NCBI GenBank assembly: GCA_021835845.1
Contig: JAKBJU010000005.1
Location: 1-36,504 of the forward strand
Direction of reading: 5' to 3'
Origin: Pseudomonadota bacterium
Lineage (GTDB): Bacteria > Pseudomonadota > Gammaproteobacteria > Burkholderiales > JABEVD01
DNA: 36,504 bases
Shown here: piece after piece, positions 23,233 through 32,538 of the stretch
How positions within the stretch are numbered: the stretch's first letter is position 1
How the letters are laid out: the number at the start of each line of letters is the position of its first letter
Translations under genes and position numbers: made by a program
The notes under the pieces: model-generated
Database searches by the model: none
Told to the model about the DNA's origin: nothing
Seen by the model: the letters and a program-made list of their open reading frames with translations, nothing else

Positions 23233-23762
23233 TGTTCCTTCCATTTGGAGACGGTGTAACGCGAAAGCTTGATCTCGTCGGACCAGAAACCGCCGGAAAA
23301 TCCCGCTTTCAGCTTCAGTTGCGCGAGAAAGGAGGAAGGCTCCGGAAGACTTTCCCAGACCTGGGGCAGGAAAGTGCTTTTTCTGTGGCCGCACTCGAAA
23401 ATGATGCCGTCGGTGCCGGGAGAGAGTTGCCGCAGCGCATCCTCTTCGCTGGAAAAGACGAGCGGCGCAGCTTGTGAGAGCAGCGAAACCTCGATTCTGA
23501 TATGCGCATGCTCCGCCATGCCGAGGGGAGGAAACCGCGGGTCCGAAAAGGCTGCCGCAATGGCATTTTGCCTAGTGTCGAGAAAGAGGGGGCGATGCGC
23601 TTCCAGCGTGCCGATGCAGCCGCGCAAATTGCCATCCAGGGTGAGCGTGACGAATGTCGCGCCCAATTCGCTCAGTTCGGGCGGGCAATCGGGTTCCGGA
23701 AAGTCGACGCCCAGCCGGTTCGAGATGGCGGCCCTTGCAATCTTGGGGAGCGTGTCGCTCAC
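23229..23762 (-). CDS. amrA: AmmeMemoRadiSam system protein A (AMMECR1 domain)
   Basis: The AMMECR1 signature LRGCIGTLEAHRPL is present near residue 47, followed by AFSDPRFPPL and IRIEVSLLS, with a C-terminal Trp/Phe-rich segment; the whole 177-residue protein is this domain. The human homologue is AMMECR1; the bacterial role is unknown, but the invariant Cys in RGCIG suggests a catalytic or acyl-carrying function (inference). Both ends overlap neighbours by 4 nt (ATGA). Confidence 0.93.
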   Translation of the reverse strand: MSDTLPKIARAAISNRLGVDFPEPDCPPELSELGATFVTLTLDGNLRGCIGTLEAHRPLFLDTRQNAIAAAFSDPRFPPLGMAEHAHIRIEVSLLSQAAPLVFSSEEDALRQLSPGTDGIIFECGHRKSTFLPQVWESLPEPSSFLAQLKLKAGFSGGFWSDEIKLSRYTVSKWKEQ

Positions 23763-24544
23763 GAGACAGCCCCGAAGGAGAACGAGGCGTATCCGACCAC
23801 TTGTTCGCGGCTGCCATGGGTATCGCCGGAATTTCTGATGTCGATCAGGCGAGGGGGGAGATCGTGACGCCTGGCCGAGAGCAGAAGCGCGTTCACCGGC
23901 GTTGCGCCGCAGGCCTGTTCATGGTCCAGAACCGGGTCGAGGGCCATGATCGACTCAGCTGTGGCAGCATCCAGTGCCCTGGCCTCGTCGTAGGCATGAA
24001 AGTGGGAAAGATCCGAGCTGACCAGTACCAGGGTTCCGGGTTCGCCGATGAATCTGTCGATGATTTCGGATACCGCTGCGGGGCTCGCGTTTCCCACCAG
24101 CAGGGGAACGATGGAAAATTTCTCGAGAACGCGCTGCAGGAAGGGAAGCTGGGCTTCGATGGCATGCTCCATCCGGTGCGCAGCTTCGCTTTCGATGAAA
24201 TCTGGAAGAAAGGCGAGTTCCTGGCAGACCGGATCGAGGGGAATCGACCCCAGGGGCGTTTTGAACAGGGAAGCTGCGGGAAGGGCGATTCCCCCAAACC
24301 TGTGGCGATGCGCCGGCCCCAGGAGAACCACGCGGCGATATCCGCTGCCCCCTAGATGCGCATAGGCACGAGCTGCCACTTTCCCGGAATAGACATACCC
24401 TGCGTGAGGAACGATCATGGCTTTCGGCAAGGAGGCGGCTTCCCCTGCCGCATCTGCCAGAAGGGCATCGAGGGAAGCTTCCAGCTCGCGCCTGTTTTCG
24501 GGATAAAAAGATCCCGCACAGGCTGCCGGCCGTATTTTCTGCAT
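23759..24544 (-). CDS. amrB: AmmeMemoRadiSam system protein B (Memo-like)
   Basis: This Memo-family protein resembles class III non-haem iron dioxygenases. Metal-site candidates are the His in PHAGYVYSG (near residue 47), the His in GPAHRHRF and the Cys in QACGATPVNA, with SSDLSHFH also conserved. Human Memo is a copper/iron redox protein; the bacterial substrate is unknown. I start at ATG 24544, with GGAGAAG just upstream; a TTG four codons earlier is less likely. First gene of the coupled amrB-amrA-amrS-hydrolase operon. Confidence 0.92.
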   Translation of the reverse strand: MQKIRPAACAGSFYPENRRELEASLDALLADAAGEAASLPKAMIVPHAGYVYSGKVAARAYAHLGGSGYRRVVLLGPAHRHRFGGIALPAASLFKTPLGSIPLDPVCQELAFLPDFIESEAAHRMEHAIEAQLPFLQRVLEKFSIVPLLVGNASPAAVSEIIDRFIGEPGTLVLVSSDLSHFHAYDEARALDAATAESIMALDPVLDHEQACGATPVNALLLSARRHDLPPRLIDIRNSGDTHGSREQVVGYASFSFGAVS

Positions 24545-24619
24545 GGTCTTCTCCAAATGGAAGGTTGGACAAGGATTTTTAGAATAGATTCAATCCTCCC
24601 AATCCTCCGTGCCGCAAAA

Positions 24620-24649
24620 TTTACACCCTCCTTGGAACTGAAGTATGAT
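24620..24649 (+). promoter_or_regulatory. Candidate sigma-70 promoter for the PAS/GGDEF/EAL gene
   Basis: TTTACA at 24620-24625 and TATGAT at 24644-24649 with an 18-bp spacer; the start codon is 44 bases downstream of the -10. It lies in the 149-bp divergent spacer shared with amrB. Confidence 0.55.
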
Positions 24650-24693
24650 ACAAAAATTCCGGGCACAAGGCTGACAACCCTGCAAAAACCCAC

Positions 24694-27600
24694 ATGACCG
24701 ACTCCAGCGACATCCACAAAGAGGTGCAAGAATCGTCGGATAGCAAGGCGCTCTTTCATGCCGTCATCGAAGCTGTTCCGGTACCGCTTGCCCTGAACGA
24801 CGACGAAGGGAAGATCGCCTATCTTAACGGCGCTTTCGTTCGGACACTCGGCTACACCATTGCCGACATTCCCGATTTGGCAAGCTGGTGGCCTCTGGCC
24901 TATCCGGATCCGCAATACCGGCAATGGGTGGCCGACAGCTGGCAAAAAAACATGGCCGAAGCCAAGCGGACCAGTCAGCCCTTCGCTCCGATGGAACTCA
25001 GCATTGCCTGCAAGGATGGCAGGGTTGGAACCTTCCTGGTGAGCCCTGCCCCTTTGGGCAAGGACTTCGAAGGCGTTCACCTCGTCGTCCTGTACGACAT
25101 TTCCGAGCGCAGAGCGTCCGAGGCGCTCTACCGGGTGCTGATCGAAATGGCGCCAGAAGCGATTACCGTGCTGGATGTCGAGCTGGACCGCTTCGTCGAT
25201 GCCAATCCCAATGCGGAACGTCTTTACGGCTGCGGCAGGGAAGAATTGCTGAAGCATTCACCCTCCGAATTCTATCCGGCCGAGCAGCCGGATGGATTGC
25301 CGCTCGAAGAGAGCATTTCTGATCACAAGGAACAGGCGCTGGCGGGAGAGGAAGTGGCGTTCGAAAGGATCGTCAGGAGCCGCGACGGACGCCTCGTCCC
25401 CTGCGAAATTCGCCTGGTCAGGCTGCCCTCGGTCGATCGCAAGCTGATCCGGGCCAGCATGATCGATATCACCGAAAGGAAGGCCGCGGAGGCGCGCATC
25501 GAGCGTCTTACCAATCTTTACAAGGCGCTCAGCGAAGTCAACCAGGCCATCGTGCGCATGGACGAAGAATCTTCGCTTTTCCCCACGGTTTGCAAAATGG
25601 CGGTGGATTTCGGCGGCGTGAAAATGGCATGGATAGGCCGGATGAACGAGGCGAATGGCAGAATCGAGCCCGTGGTGAGTTATGGGGAGGGGGTCGAATA
25701 CCTGCAGGAAATTGCCATTTCGGCGAGCAAGGATGTGCCCGAAGGGCTGGGGCCTACCGGAACCGCTTTCAGGGAAAAACGCAACATCGTCGTCAACGAT
25801 TTCCGCAGCAGCGAACTGACGAAGCCGTGGCATGAGAAAGGTGCGCGTTATGGCTGGGGTTCGAGCGGAACTTTTCCAATTTCCCGTGGCGGAAACTCCT
25901 TCGCCGTACTGACGGTCTACCATGACAGCCGGGGCGCTTTCGACGATGAAACGGTCGAACTGCTGGACGAAATGGCGCGGGACATCTCCTTCGCGCTGGA
26001 CAGCTTCGACCGGCAAACACAGATCAGGCAGGCACAGCAAGCGCTTTCCTACAGCGAGCGCCATTTCCGCGCCTATTTCGAGCGCGCCATGATGGGGATG
26101 GCTGCGACGAGCCCCGGCAAGGGCTGGATCGAGGTCAATGATGCGCTTTGCGACATGCTGGGCTATTCCCGCGAAGAGCTCGTTTCCATGACCTGGACGC
26201 AGATTACGCACGAAGACGATCTGGAGAAGAACGAGGCGCTGTTCAACCGGATTCTTTCCGGCGAGATCGACGAATATGCCATGGACAAGCGCTTCATCCG
26301 CAAGGGAGGGGAGGTCGTTTATGTCCACATCGCGATCCGTGCGGTGCGCAAGGCAGACGGGAACCTCGACTACACCGTGGCGGTCGTCGAGAACATCACC
26401 GGGCGCAGGCGCATCGAGCACAGGGAAAGGGTGCGCAATCGCGCCCTCGAACTGCTTGCCAAGGGCCGGTCGCTTCGTGAAATCATGGCACTCGTGGTGC
26501 ACGGCGTGGAGGAGGAGAACCCGGACATGCTTTGCTCCATTTTGCTGCTGGACGAAAAGGGTCGGCACCTTTTGACTGGCGTCGCACCCAGCCTGCCGGA
26601 ATTTTACAACGCAGCCATCAACGGCGTGGAAATTGGCCCAGGCGTGGGTTCATGCGGTACGGCAGCCCATACCGGCAAGCGCATCGTCGTCGAGGATATC
26701 CAGAGCCACCCTTACTGGAAGAACTACAAGTCGCTGGCCGCTCGGGCGGGGCTGGCATCCTGCTGGTCTGAGCCGGTATTCGGCTCTTCCTCCGGCAAGG
26801 TGCTCGGCACCTTCGCCATTTATCGCCGCACTCCCGGCGTGCCGAGCGAAGCGGATACGGCCCTGATCGAAAGCACGGCCAATCTGATCGGCATTGCCAT
26901 CGAACGCAAGCGCATCGAGGACGAGCTGGAGCTCGCGTCGATGGTCTACCGGAATACCAGCGAGGCGATGATGGTCACCGACGAGGAGAACCGCATCATC
27001 GCCATCAACCAGGCGTTCACTCAGATCACGGGCTATGGTCTGGACGAGGTGCTCGGGCGAAACCCGAGCATGCTGAGCTCGGGTCGGCACGACGCCGATT
27101 TCTACAAGGTTCTGTGGCGCGAGATCGAAACCACAGGCATATGGCAGGGCGAAATATGGAACCGGCGCAAGAACGGCGAAATCTATCCCGAATGGCTGAC
27201 CATCAATACCATCCGGGATGACGGTGGTGCCGTACACCGTTATGTCGCGCTGTTTTCGGATATCACCGACAAGGTGCGTACCGACGAACTGATATGGCGG
27301 CAGGCGAACTACGATCTGCTCACCGGGCTTCCCAACAGGCGGATGTTCTACGACAGGCTGGAACGGGAAGTCAAGAAAGCGCATCGCGGGGGGGATTTGA
27401 TGCTCGGGCTGCTGTTCATCGATCTCGACCGTTTCAAGGAAATCAACGACACATTGGGCCATCAGACCGGCGACATTCTCCTCGTCGAGGCGGCAAGGCG
27501 CATTGTTTCCTGTGTGCGCGAATCGGACACCGTTGCGCGCCTGGGCGGGGACGAGTTCACGGTCATTCTTTCCGAACTCCCGGATACCAACCATGTGGAG

Positions 27601-28593
27601 AAGATCGCGCAGAACATCATTGCGAAGCTCGCCGAGCCTTTCGCGCTGGGAGATGAAATGGCCTATGTTTCCGCGAGCATCGGGATCACCTTCTATCCGA
27701 ACGACGCGCTCGAAGTGGAGCAGCTGCTGCGCAATGCCGACCAGGCGATGTACGTGGCGAAGAATACCGGACGCAACCGTCTGAGCTATTTCACCAATGC
27801 CATGCAGGAAAAGGCGCAGTCGAGGCTGCGGCTCCTCAACGACCTGCGCGGCGCACTGGCTGCAGGCCAGTTCGTGATCTATTTCCAGCCCATCGTGGAG
27901 CTTTCGTCGGGGCGCATCAACAAGGCCGAAGCCCTGCTGCGCTGGCAGCATCCGCAGCGGGGAATGGTCAGTCCCATGGAGTTTGTTCCGCTGGCCGAAG
28001 AAACCGGACTGATCGTCGAAATCGGCGACTGGGTATTCAGGGAAGCTTCCCGCTGGGCGAATCGCTGGGTAAACATATGCAGCGATTTCCAGGTCAGCGT
28101 GAACGGATCTCCGGTCCAGTTCCAGAGCGAAGCGGGCAGCATTGCCCCCTGGCTGGATCATCTTCAGGCGCTCGACCTTTCCGGGCAGAACGTGGTCATC
28201 GAGATAACGGAAAGCCTGTTGCTCAACGCGGATTCCGGCGTCACCGACAAGCTGATCCATTTCAGGGATGCGGGCATACAGGTCGCGATAGACGATTTCG
28301 GAACAGGCTATTCGTCCCTTTCCTACCTCAAGAAATTCGACATCGACTACCTGAAGATAGACCAGTCCTTCATTCGCGATTTGGCGACCGATGCGAGCGA
28401 CATGGCGCTTTCGGAGGCGATCATCGTGATGGCGCACAAGCTGGGACTCAAGGTGATTGCCGAAGGCGTGGAGACAATGGAGCAGGAGCGCCTTCTTCGG
28501 GAAGCCGGCTGCGATTACGGACAAGGCTATTTCTTCTCCAGGCCGCTTCCGTCTTCCGAATTCGAGGCGATCCTCCGGGCGAACAACGCATGA
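24694..28593 (+). CDS. Multi-sensor PAS/GAF GGDEF-EAL c-di-GMP enzyme
   Basis: A cytoplasmic 1299-residue protein with repeated sensor domains: PAS (about 20-135), PAS (about 140-265), GAF (about 270-435), PAS (about 450-565), GAF (about 580-745), PAS (about 750-865), then GGDEF (about 870-1035) and EAL (about 1045-1299). The cyclase is canonical (RLGGDEF) and has the inhibitory I-site RESD five residues before it. The EAL is also complete: EALLRW, EITES, AIDDFGTGYSSL, YLKIDQSF, AEGVE, YGQGYFFSRP. Both synthesis and hydrolysis are thus possible, tuned by the sensors; ligands are unknown. No good ribosome binding site precedes the ATG. The stop overlaps the ispD start by ATGA. Confidence 0.95.
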   Translation: MTDSSDIHKEVQESSDSKALFHAVIEAVPVPLALNDDEGKIAYLNGAFVRTLGYTIADIPDLASWWPLAYPDPQYRQWVADSWQKNMAEAKRTSQPFAPMELSIACKDGRVGTFLVSPAPLGKDFEGVHLVVLYDISERRASEALYRVLIEMAPEAITVLDVELDRFVDANPNAERLYGCGREELLKHSPSEFYPAEQPDGLPLEESISDHKEQALAGEEVAFERIVRSRDGRLVPCEIRLVRLPSVDRKLIRASMIDITERKAAEARIERLTNLYKALSEVNQAIVRMDEESSLFPTVCKMAVDFGGVKMAWIGRMNEANGRIEPVVSYGEGVEYLQEIAISASKDVPEGLGPTGTAFREKRNIVVNDFRSSELTKPWHEKGARYGWGSSGTFPISRGGNSFAVLTVYHDSRGAFDDETVELLDEMARDISFALDSFDRQTQIRQAQQALSYSERHFRAYFERAMMGMAATSPGKGWIEVNDALCDMLGYSREELVSMTWTQITHEDDLEKNEALFNRILSGEIDEYAMDKRFIRKGGEVVYVHIAIRAVRKADGNLDYTVAVVENITGRRRIEHRERVRNRALELLAKGRSLREIMALVVHGVEEENPDMLCSILLLDEKGRHLLTGVAPSLPEFYNAAINGVEIGPGVGSCGTAAHTGKRIVVEDIQSHPYWKNYKSLAARAGLASCWSEPVFGSSSGKVLGTFAIYRRTPGVPSEADTALIESTANLIGIAIERKRIEDELELASMVYRNTSEAMMVTDEENRIIAINQAFTQITGYGLDEVLGRNPSMLSSGRHDADFYKVLWREIETTGIWQGEIWNRRKNGEIYPEWLTINTIRDDGGAVHRYVALFSDITDKVRTDELIWRQANYDLLTGLPNRRMFYDRLEREVKKAHRGGDLMLGLLFIDLDRFKEINDTLGHQTGDILLVEAARRIVSCVRESDTVARLGGDEFTVILSELPDTNHVEKIAQNIIAKLAEPFALGDEMAYVSASIGITFYPNDALEVEQLLRNADQAMYVAKNTGRNRLSYFTNAMQEKAQSRLRLLNDLRGALAAGQFVIYFQPIVELSSGRINKAEALLRWQHPQRGMVSPMEFVPLAEETGLIVEIGDWVFREASRWANRWVNICSDFQVSVNGSPVQFQSEAGSIAPWLDHLQALDLSGQNVVIEITESLLLNADSGVTDKLIHFRDAGIQVAIDDFGTGYSSLSYLKKFDIDYLKIDQSFIRDLATDASDMALSEAIIVMAHKLGLKVIAEGVETMEQERLLREAGCDYGQGYFFSRPLPSSEFEAILRANNA

Positions 28594-29279
28594 CCAGGCA
28601 TTTCGCGCTCGTCCCCGCTGCAGGATCAGGCTCCCGCATGAATGCCGCTCTCCCCAAGCAGTATGCGATGCTATCCGGCAAGCCCATGCTGTATCATGCG
28701 CTCAAGGCGCTCGGCGATTTTCGCGAAATTTCCAGGGTTTATGTGGTTCTGGCGCAAGACGACAGCTACTGGCAGGGATACGACTGGTCGGAGTTCGGGG
28801 GCAGGCTGATGCCGCTCCATTGTGGCGGAGAGACGCGCGCCATGAGCGTGATGAACGGCCTGATGGCGATGGATGCCGAAGAGGGCGACTGGGTGATGGT
28901 GCACGATGCGGCGAGACCCTGCGTCGATTCGGAATCCCTGAAAAGGCTGGTGTATGAGGTGGGATGCGGTGAAACCGGCGGGCTGCTCGCCCTGCCCGTT
29001 GCGGATACCCTGAAAAGGGATGACGGGAATGGGCGGGTAAAAGCCACGGTGCAAAGGGAAGGGCTTTGGCAGGCGCAAACTCCCCAGATGTTTCGCCATG
29101 GACTGCTTCTGGAGGCATTGAGGCGCGCGCCAGCATCGCAGACGGACGAGGCAGGAGCAATCGAAGCACTGGGCTTTTCTCCCAAGCTGGTGATGGGAGA
29201 CCCGCGAAACTTCAAGGTGACTTATCCTGCGGACATGGCGATAGCGGCAATGATTTTGGCAGACAGGAAAAAAACATGA
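28590..29279 (+). CDS. ispD: 2-C-methyl-D-erythritol 4-phosphate cytidylyltransferase IspD
   Basis: Third enzyme of the MEP isoprenoid pathway. The nucleotide-binding motif [17 protein letters not shown] near residue 9 and the metal/substrate motif VHDAARPCV are intact, with PVADTLK and AQTPQMFR further on. The ATG overlaps the GGDEF-EAL stop and its own stop overlaps ispF, each by ATGA, so translation of all three is coupled. At 229 residues it is full length. Confidence 0.97.
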   Translation: MTRHFALVPAAGSGSRMNAALPKQYAMLSGKPMLYHALKALGDFREISRVYVVLAQDDSYWQGYDWSEFGGRLMPLHCGGETRAMSVMNGLMAMDAEEGDWVMVHDAARPCVDSESLKRLVYEVGCGETGGLLALPVADTLKRDDGNGRVKATVQREGLWQAQTPQMFRHGLLLEALRRAPASQTDEAGAIEALGFSPKLVMGDPRNFKVTYPADMAIAAMILADRKKT

Positions 29280-29749
29280 GAATAGGGCAGGGGTTCGACG
29301 TGCATGCGCTCGTTCCGGGGCGCAAGCTGATCATCGGCGGCGTGGAAATTCCCTTCGAGAAGGGGCTCATGGGCCACTCCGATGCGGACGTGCTGCTGCA
29401 TGCGATTTGCGATGCGCTGCTCGGAGCAGCGGCGCTGGGGGACATCGGCAGGCATTTCCCCGACACCGACAAGAACTTCGAGAACATCGACAGCAGGGTA
29501 ATCCTGAGGAAAGTCGGCAGCCTCCTCGCAGAATCGGGCTACGGAATCGTGAACGTCGATTCGACGATCGTGGCCCAGGCGCCGAAAATGGCGCCCCATG
29601 TCCAGCTCATGGTCGAGCGCATCGCATCCGACCTCGGACTGGATCCGAAGGCTGTCAACGTCAAGGCCAAAACCACCGAGCATCTCGGGTTCGCAGGGCG
29701 GGGGGAGGGAATCGCGGCCGAAGCGGTCGTCCTCATCGAAAGCCGCTGA
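29276..29749 (+). CDS. ispF: 2-C-methyl-D-erythritol 2,4-cyclodiphosphate synthase IspF
   Basis: Fifth MEP-pathway enzyme, a trimeric zinc protein. Zinc ligands D8 and H10 in GFDVHAL and the His in [12 protein letters not shown] are present, as are [11 protein letters not shown] and the C-terminal [15 protein letters not shown]. Length 157 residues is standard. Its stop shares a base with the thpR start (TGATG). Confidence 0.97.
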   Translation: MRIGQGFDVHALVPGRKLIIGGVEIPFEKGLMGHSDADVLLHAICDALLGAAALGDIGRHFPDTDKNFENIDSRVILRKVGSLLAESGYGIVNVDSTIVAQAPKMAPHVQLMVERIASDLGLDPKAVNVKAKTTEHLGFAGRGEGIAAEAVVLIESR

Positions 29750-30246
29750 TGCGCCTTTTTTTCGCGCTTTGGCCGGACGAATTCGCGAGGGCGCGTCTTG
29801 GCGAAGTCGCGAAGCTCCTGCACGGGGAATGCGGCGGGAAAAAGACGCGGGAAGAATCCATCCATCTCACGCTGGTATTTCTCGGGGAGGTCGAAAAGAC
29901 CGGTCCGCTTATCGAAATGGCCTCCAGGCTGTCGGCAAGCGCCTTCGATATCAGAATCGACCGCGCAGGCTACTGGAAGCACAATCGCATCGCCTGGGCA
30001 GGTGTGGCGGAAAGTCGGGAGCTTGCCGACCTGGTGGCTTCGCTGCAGACGGCCCTGAAAGCTGCCGGTTTCGAATACGACGAAAGAAACCATTTCCCCC
30101 ATGTCACCCTGGTGAGGAAGGCGGGAGAGCCGAAGGCGCTTCCCGATTTCGAGCCGTTCTCCTGGCAAGCGGCCGAATTCTGCCTAGTCGGCTCCACGCC
30201 TTCCGGCTATTCCATCATCGGCCGCTGGCGGCTACGAAGTGCCTAA
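29749..30246 (+). CDS. thpR: RNA 2',3'-cyclic phosphodiesterase ThpR (2H family)
   Basis: Both catalytic HxTx motifs are present: H39-L-T-L and H118-V-T-L, with RLFFALWP at the N-terminus, the hallmark of the 2'-5' RNA ligase-like 2H phosphoesterases. It opens 2',3'-cyclic phosphate ends of RNA; ligase activity in this family is weak. The gene overlaps the ispF stop by 1 nt and runs 4 nt into the convergent host-attachment gene. Confidence 0.92.
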   Translation: MRLFFALWPDEFARARLGEVAKLLHGECGGKKTREESIHLTLVFLGEVEKTGPLIEMASRLSASAFDIRIDRAGYWKHNRIAWAGVAESRELADLVASLQTALKAAGFEYDERNHFPHVTLVRKAGEPKALPDFEPFSWQAAEFCLVGSTPSGYSIIGRWRLRSA

Positions 30247-30683
30247 AGATAGATGCAGGACTCGAGATGTCCGGTCAACGTCCTGGCATCGATTTTGGTG
30301 TAATCCTTCTCGAAATGGTCTGAAACCATGCCTATCAGCGCCGATCCGGCGTTGCTCTTGATGAGTCCCATGAACTGGGGTGGGGCGACCAGGATCAGCC
30401 TCTGGAATTCGTTGCCGGTCCTGCCCTGTTCGAGGTCCCTGGTCAGTTTCATGGCGAATTGCTGCGCTTCGTTCTGCTTGGGATCGGTCGGCGGATTATA
30501 GGCGCCGTGGCCATTTCCCGCACTCCTGTTGTGCCCCGGCCTGTCCGAGACGAGATCGGAAGCCTTTTCCCGGCTCGCGGCATGCTGGTATTCCCTGAGC
30601 TTCTCCAGACCCTGCTTCGGTCCCCTGTTCATGTAAAGGCTGGCTGAACTTGCGTTGGCGACGAGGATCCACGTCGTGCTCAT
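30243..30683 (-). CDS. Host attachment family protein
   Basis: The 146-residue protein matches the family named for the Agrobacterium attachment protein (PF10116): N-terminal WILVANASSASLY, a variable middle with a Gly/Asn/His-rich stretch, and LILVAPPQFMGLIK then DYTKIDARTL near the C-terminus. It resembles an eRF1/ribosome-associated-type fold and is widespread in bacteria that do not infect plants, so the name is historical and the function unknown. AAGGGAGAAAACC precedes the ATG. Confidence 0.9.
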   Translation of the reverse strand: MSTTWILVANASSASLYMNRGPKQGLEKLREYQHAASREKASDLVSDRPGHNRSAGNGHGAYNPPTDPKQNEAQQFAMKLTRDLEQGRTGNEFQRLILVAPPQFMGLIKSNAGSALIGMVSDHFEKDYTKIDARTLTGHLESCIYL

Positions 30684-30740
30684 GGTTTTCTCCCTTGTTA
30701 GGAATCTGGTTTAGAGGCATTTTCGACCGCACAATTCCAT

Positions 30741-30746
30741 TATAAT
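30741..30746 (+). promoter_or_regulatory. Candidate -10 box for tsaB
   Basis: Perfect TATAAT 23 bases before the TTG start of tsaB; no good -35 at 16-18 bp. It lies in the 86-bp spacer divergent from the host-attachment gene. Confidence 0.5.
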
Positions 30747-30769
30747 ACAGCCTTGATTGGGGCCAGGCT

Positions 30770-31441
30770 TTGAACATACTCGCTTTCGACACATCCAACG
30801 AATACTGCTCTCTCGCCCTCTCCGTGGGAGGGGATATCCTTGAGCGCGAAGTGCTGGCGGGACAGCGCCATTCCGAACTGATCCTGCCCATGATAGCGGA
30901 TGTCCTCAGCGAGGGGGGGATTTCGCAGAGCCAACTGGATGGCATCGCATTCGGTTCGGGACCGGGTTCCTTCACGGGACTCAGGATAGCCTGCGGAGTC
31001 GCGCAGGGGCTGGCTTTGGGGATGGAGATTCCGGTTGTCGGCGTGGGAACGCTCCACGCGCTTGCCGAGGCCATGCCGGGCGAGCGGATTGTGGCCTGCC
31101 TGGATGCGAGGATGGGCGAGATTTACCATGCGGCATTCGAACGGGTGGACGGGAAGCTGGCCGCCGTCCTCGCGCCGGGCCTTTATTTTCCGCTTGACGC
31201 CCCGCAATTGCCCGGCACAAACTGGGTAGGCTGCGGCAGCGGCTTCGCGGCCCATGGAGATGCGCTTTTTCAGCGCTATGTCGGGCAGATCGATGCTGTT
31301 GACGCCTCGCTGAGGCCCCATGCGCGTGAAATGGCAAGGTTCGCGATTGCCGAATTCGGAGCCGGGAACGGCATTGATGCGGCGCTTGCCGCGCCGCTTT
31401 ACATCCGCAACAAGGTCGCGCTCAAGGAGTCGGAGCGATGA
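30770..31441 (+). CDS. tsaB: tRNA t6A modification protein TsaB
   Basis: TsaB is the non-catalytic partner of TsaD in making t6A37 on tRNAs reading ANN codons. The N-terminal ILAFDTSNEYCSLAL and GSGPGSFTGLRI motifs identify it, as does the second ASKHA half with LDARMGEIYHAAF. Start is TTG: AGG lies three bases upstream and the N-terminus aligns exactly with the family (MNILAFDTS). The stop overlaps rimI by ATGA, a pairing that is common. Confidence 0.94.
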   Translation: MNILAFDTSNEYCSLALSVGGDILEREVLAGQRHSELILPMIADVLSEGGISQSQLDGIAFGSGPGSFTGLRIACGVAQGLALGMEIPVVGVGTLHALAEAMPGERIVACLDARMGEIYHAAFERVDGKLAAVLAPGLYFPLDAPQLPGTNWVGCGSGFAAHGDALFQRYVGQIDAVDASLRPHAREMARFAIAEFGAGNGIDAALAAPLYIRNKVALKESER

Positions 31442-31890
31442 CGCTGGACCGTCTTTCATTTCGCCAGATGAGCTTCGAGGATCTCGACAGGGTGATCGGA
31501 GTCGAGAAGGAAATCTACGAATTTCCCTGGACGCGCGGCAATTTCGCTGACTCCATCGAATCGGGCTACCATTGCGCCGTCATGGAAAGAGGCGGGTTCC
31601 TGGCAGGCTACGGCGTGATGCTGCTGGCGGCAGGGGAAGCGAGCCTGCTCAATCTGAGCGTGGCGGAGAACTGGCAGGGCATGGGCATGGGCAGAAAATT
31701 GCTGGAATATTTCGTGGAGGCGGCAAGGCGGGAAGGGGCGAGCTGCTTTCACCTCGAAGTCAGGCTCTCGAACGGCGCGGCGCTCAATCTCTACAGGAGC
31801 GCGGGATTTGGGGAAATCTGTGTCAGGCCCAACTACTACCCCGCGGAAAATGGCAGGGAGGATGCGCTCGTGATGAGGAGGGAACTTTGA
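31438..31890 (+). CDS. rimI: Ribosomal protein S18 alanine N-acetyltransferase RimI
   Basis: A GNAT acetyltransferase of 150 residues; the acetyl-CoA loop is QGMGMGRKLL (Q/RxxGxG/A) after the strand LLNLSVAENW, and the C-terminal ALNLYRSAGF and YYPAENGREDALVMRREL match RimI. It acetylates the N-terminus of ribosomal protein S18. Starts by ATGA overlap with tsaB. Confidence 0.93.
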   Translation: MTLDRLSFRQMSFEDLDRVIGVEKEIYEFPWTRGNFADSIESGYHCAVMERGGFLAGYGVMLLAAGEASLLNLSVAENWQGMGMGRKLLEYFVEAARREGASCFHLEVRLSNGAALNLYRSAGFGEICVRPNYYPAENGREDALVMRREL

Positions 31891-32537
31891 AGCGAATGGA
31901 AGCTGCCATGGAGGAAATGGGCCTCCATCCGCTCTGGCGGCTGAAGCGCGATCAGGCAATCGAGCCTCCGGGCGAGCCGGTTGCGATGGGCTGGGAGGAA
32001 ATGAAATCGGCCATCGAATCCTGCACTGCCTGCCCCCTCCACGAGGGGAGAAACAGGGCGGTGGTGGGCGCAGGATGCGAGAGGGCTGACTGGCTTTTCA
32101 TCGGGGAGGCGCCGGGTGCAGAGGAAGACCTGAGGGGGGAGCCTTTCGTGGGGCAGGCCGGGGTGCTGCTCGACAATATGCTCGCATCCATCGGCCTCTC
32201 CAGGGAAAACAACGTCTATATCGCCAATACCGTGAAGTGCCGCCCGCCCGGAAACAGGAATCCGGTGCCTTCGGAGATGGCGGCCTGCCGCCCTTTCCTT
32301 TCCCGGCAGATCGAGCTTGTCGGCCCCAGACTCATCGTTCTGCTCGGCAGGATCGCCGCTCAGTCTGTCCTGGGCTCGGAGGCATCGATCTCGTCCCTGA
32401 GAGGAAAGGTGCATGCCTGCGGGAACACCCCGGCAATCGTCACCTATCATCCCGCCTATCTTCTGAGAAACCCGGTGGACAAATCGAAAGCCTGGGAAGA
32501 CCTCTGTTTCGCCAGGAAGACAATGAACGGTCTCTGA
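31887..32537 (+). CDS. Uracil-DNA glycosylase, family 4 (iron-sulfur type)
   Basis: The active-site segment GEAPGAEEDLRGEPFVGQAG and the C-terminal TYHPAYLLR identify a family 4-type uracil-DNA glycosylase, which removes uracil from deaminated DNA. Four cysteines for a 4Fe-4S cluster are in place: C46 and C49, then the pair in CRPPGNRNPVPSEMAAC (C-x15-C). Start: TTG at 31887, with AGGAGG five bases before it; the ATG at 31896 is too far from that site. TTG overlaps the rimI stop. It completes the tsaB-rimI-udg operon. Confidence 0.92.
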   Translation: MKRMEAAMEEMGLHPLWRLKRDQAIEPPGEPVAMGWEEMKSAIESCTACPLHEGRNRAVVGAGCERADWLFIGEAPGAEEDLRGEPFVGQAGVLLDNMLASIGLSRENNVYIANTVKCRPPGNRNPVPSEMAACRPFLSRQIELVGPRLIVLLGRIAAQSVLGSEASISSLRGKVHACGNTPAIVTYHPAYLLRNPVDKSKAWEDLCFARKTMNGL

Positions 32538-32538
32538 T

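Noticed and set aside
26650-28524. A 624-codon open frame on the minus strand opposite the GGDEF-EAL gene
   Set aside because: The sense strand encodes complete, motif-rich catalytic domains; the antisense frame has no recognisable motif or ribosome binding site.
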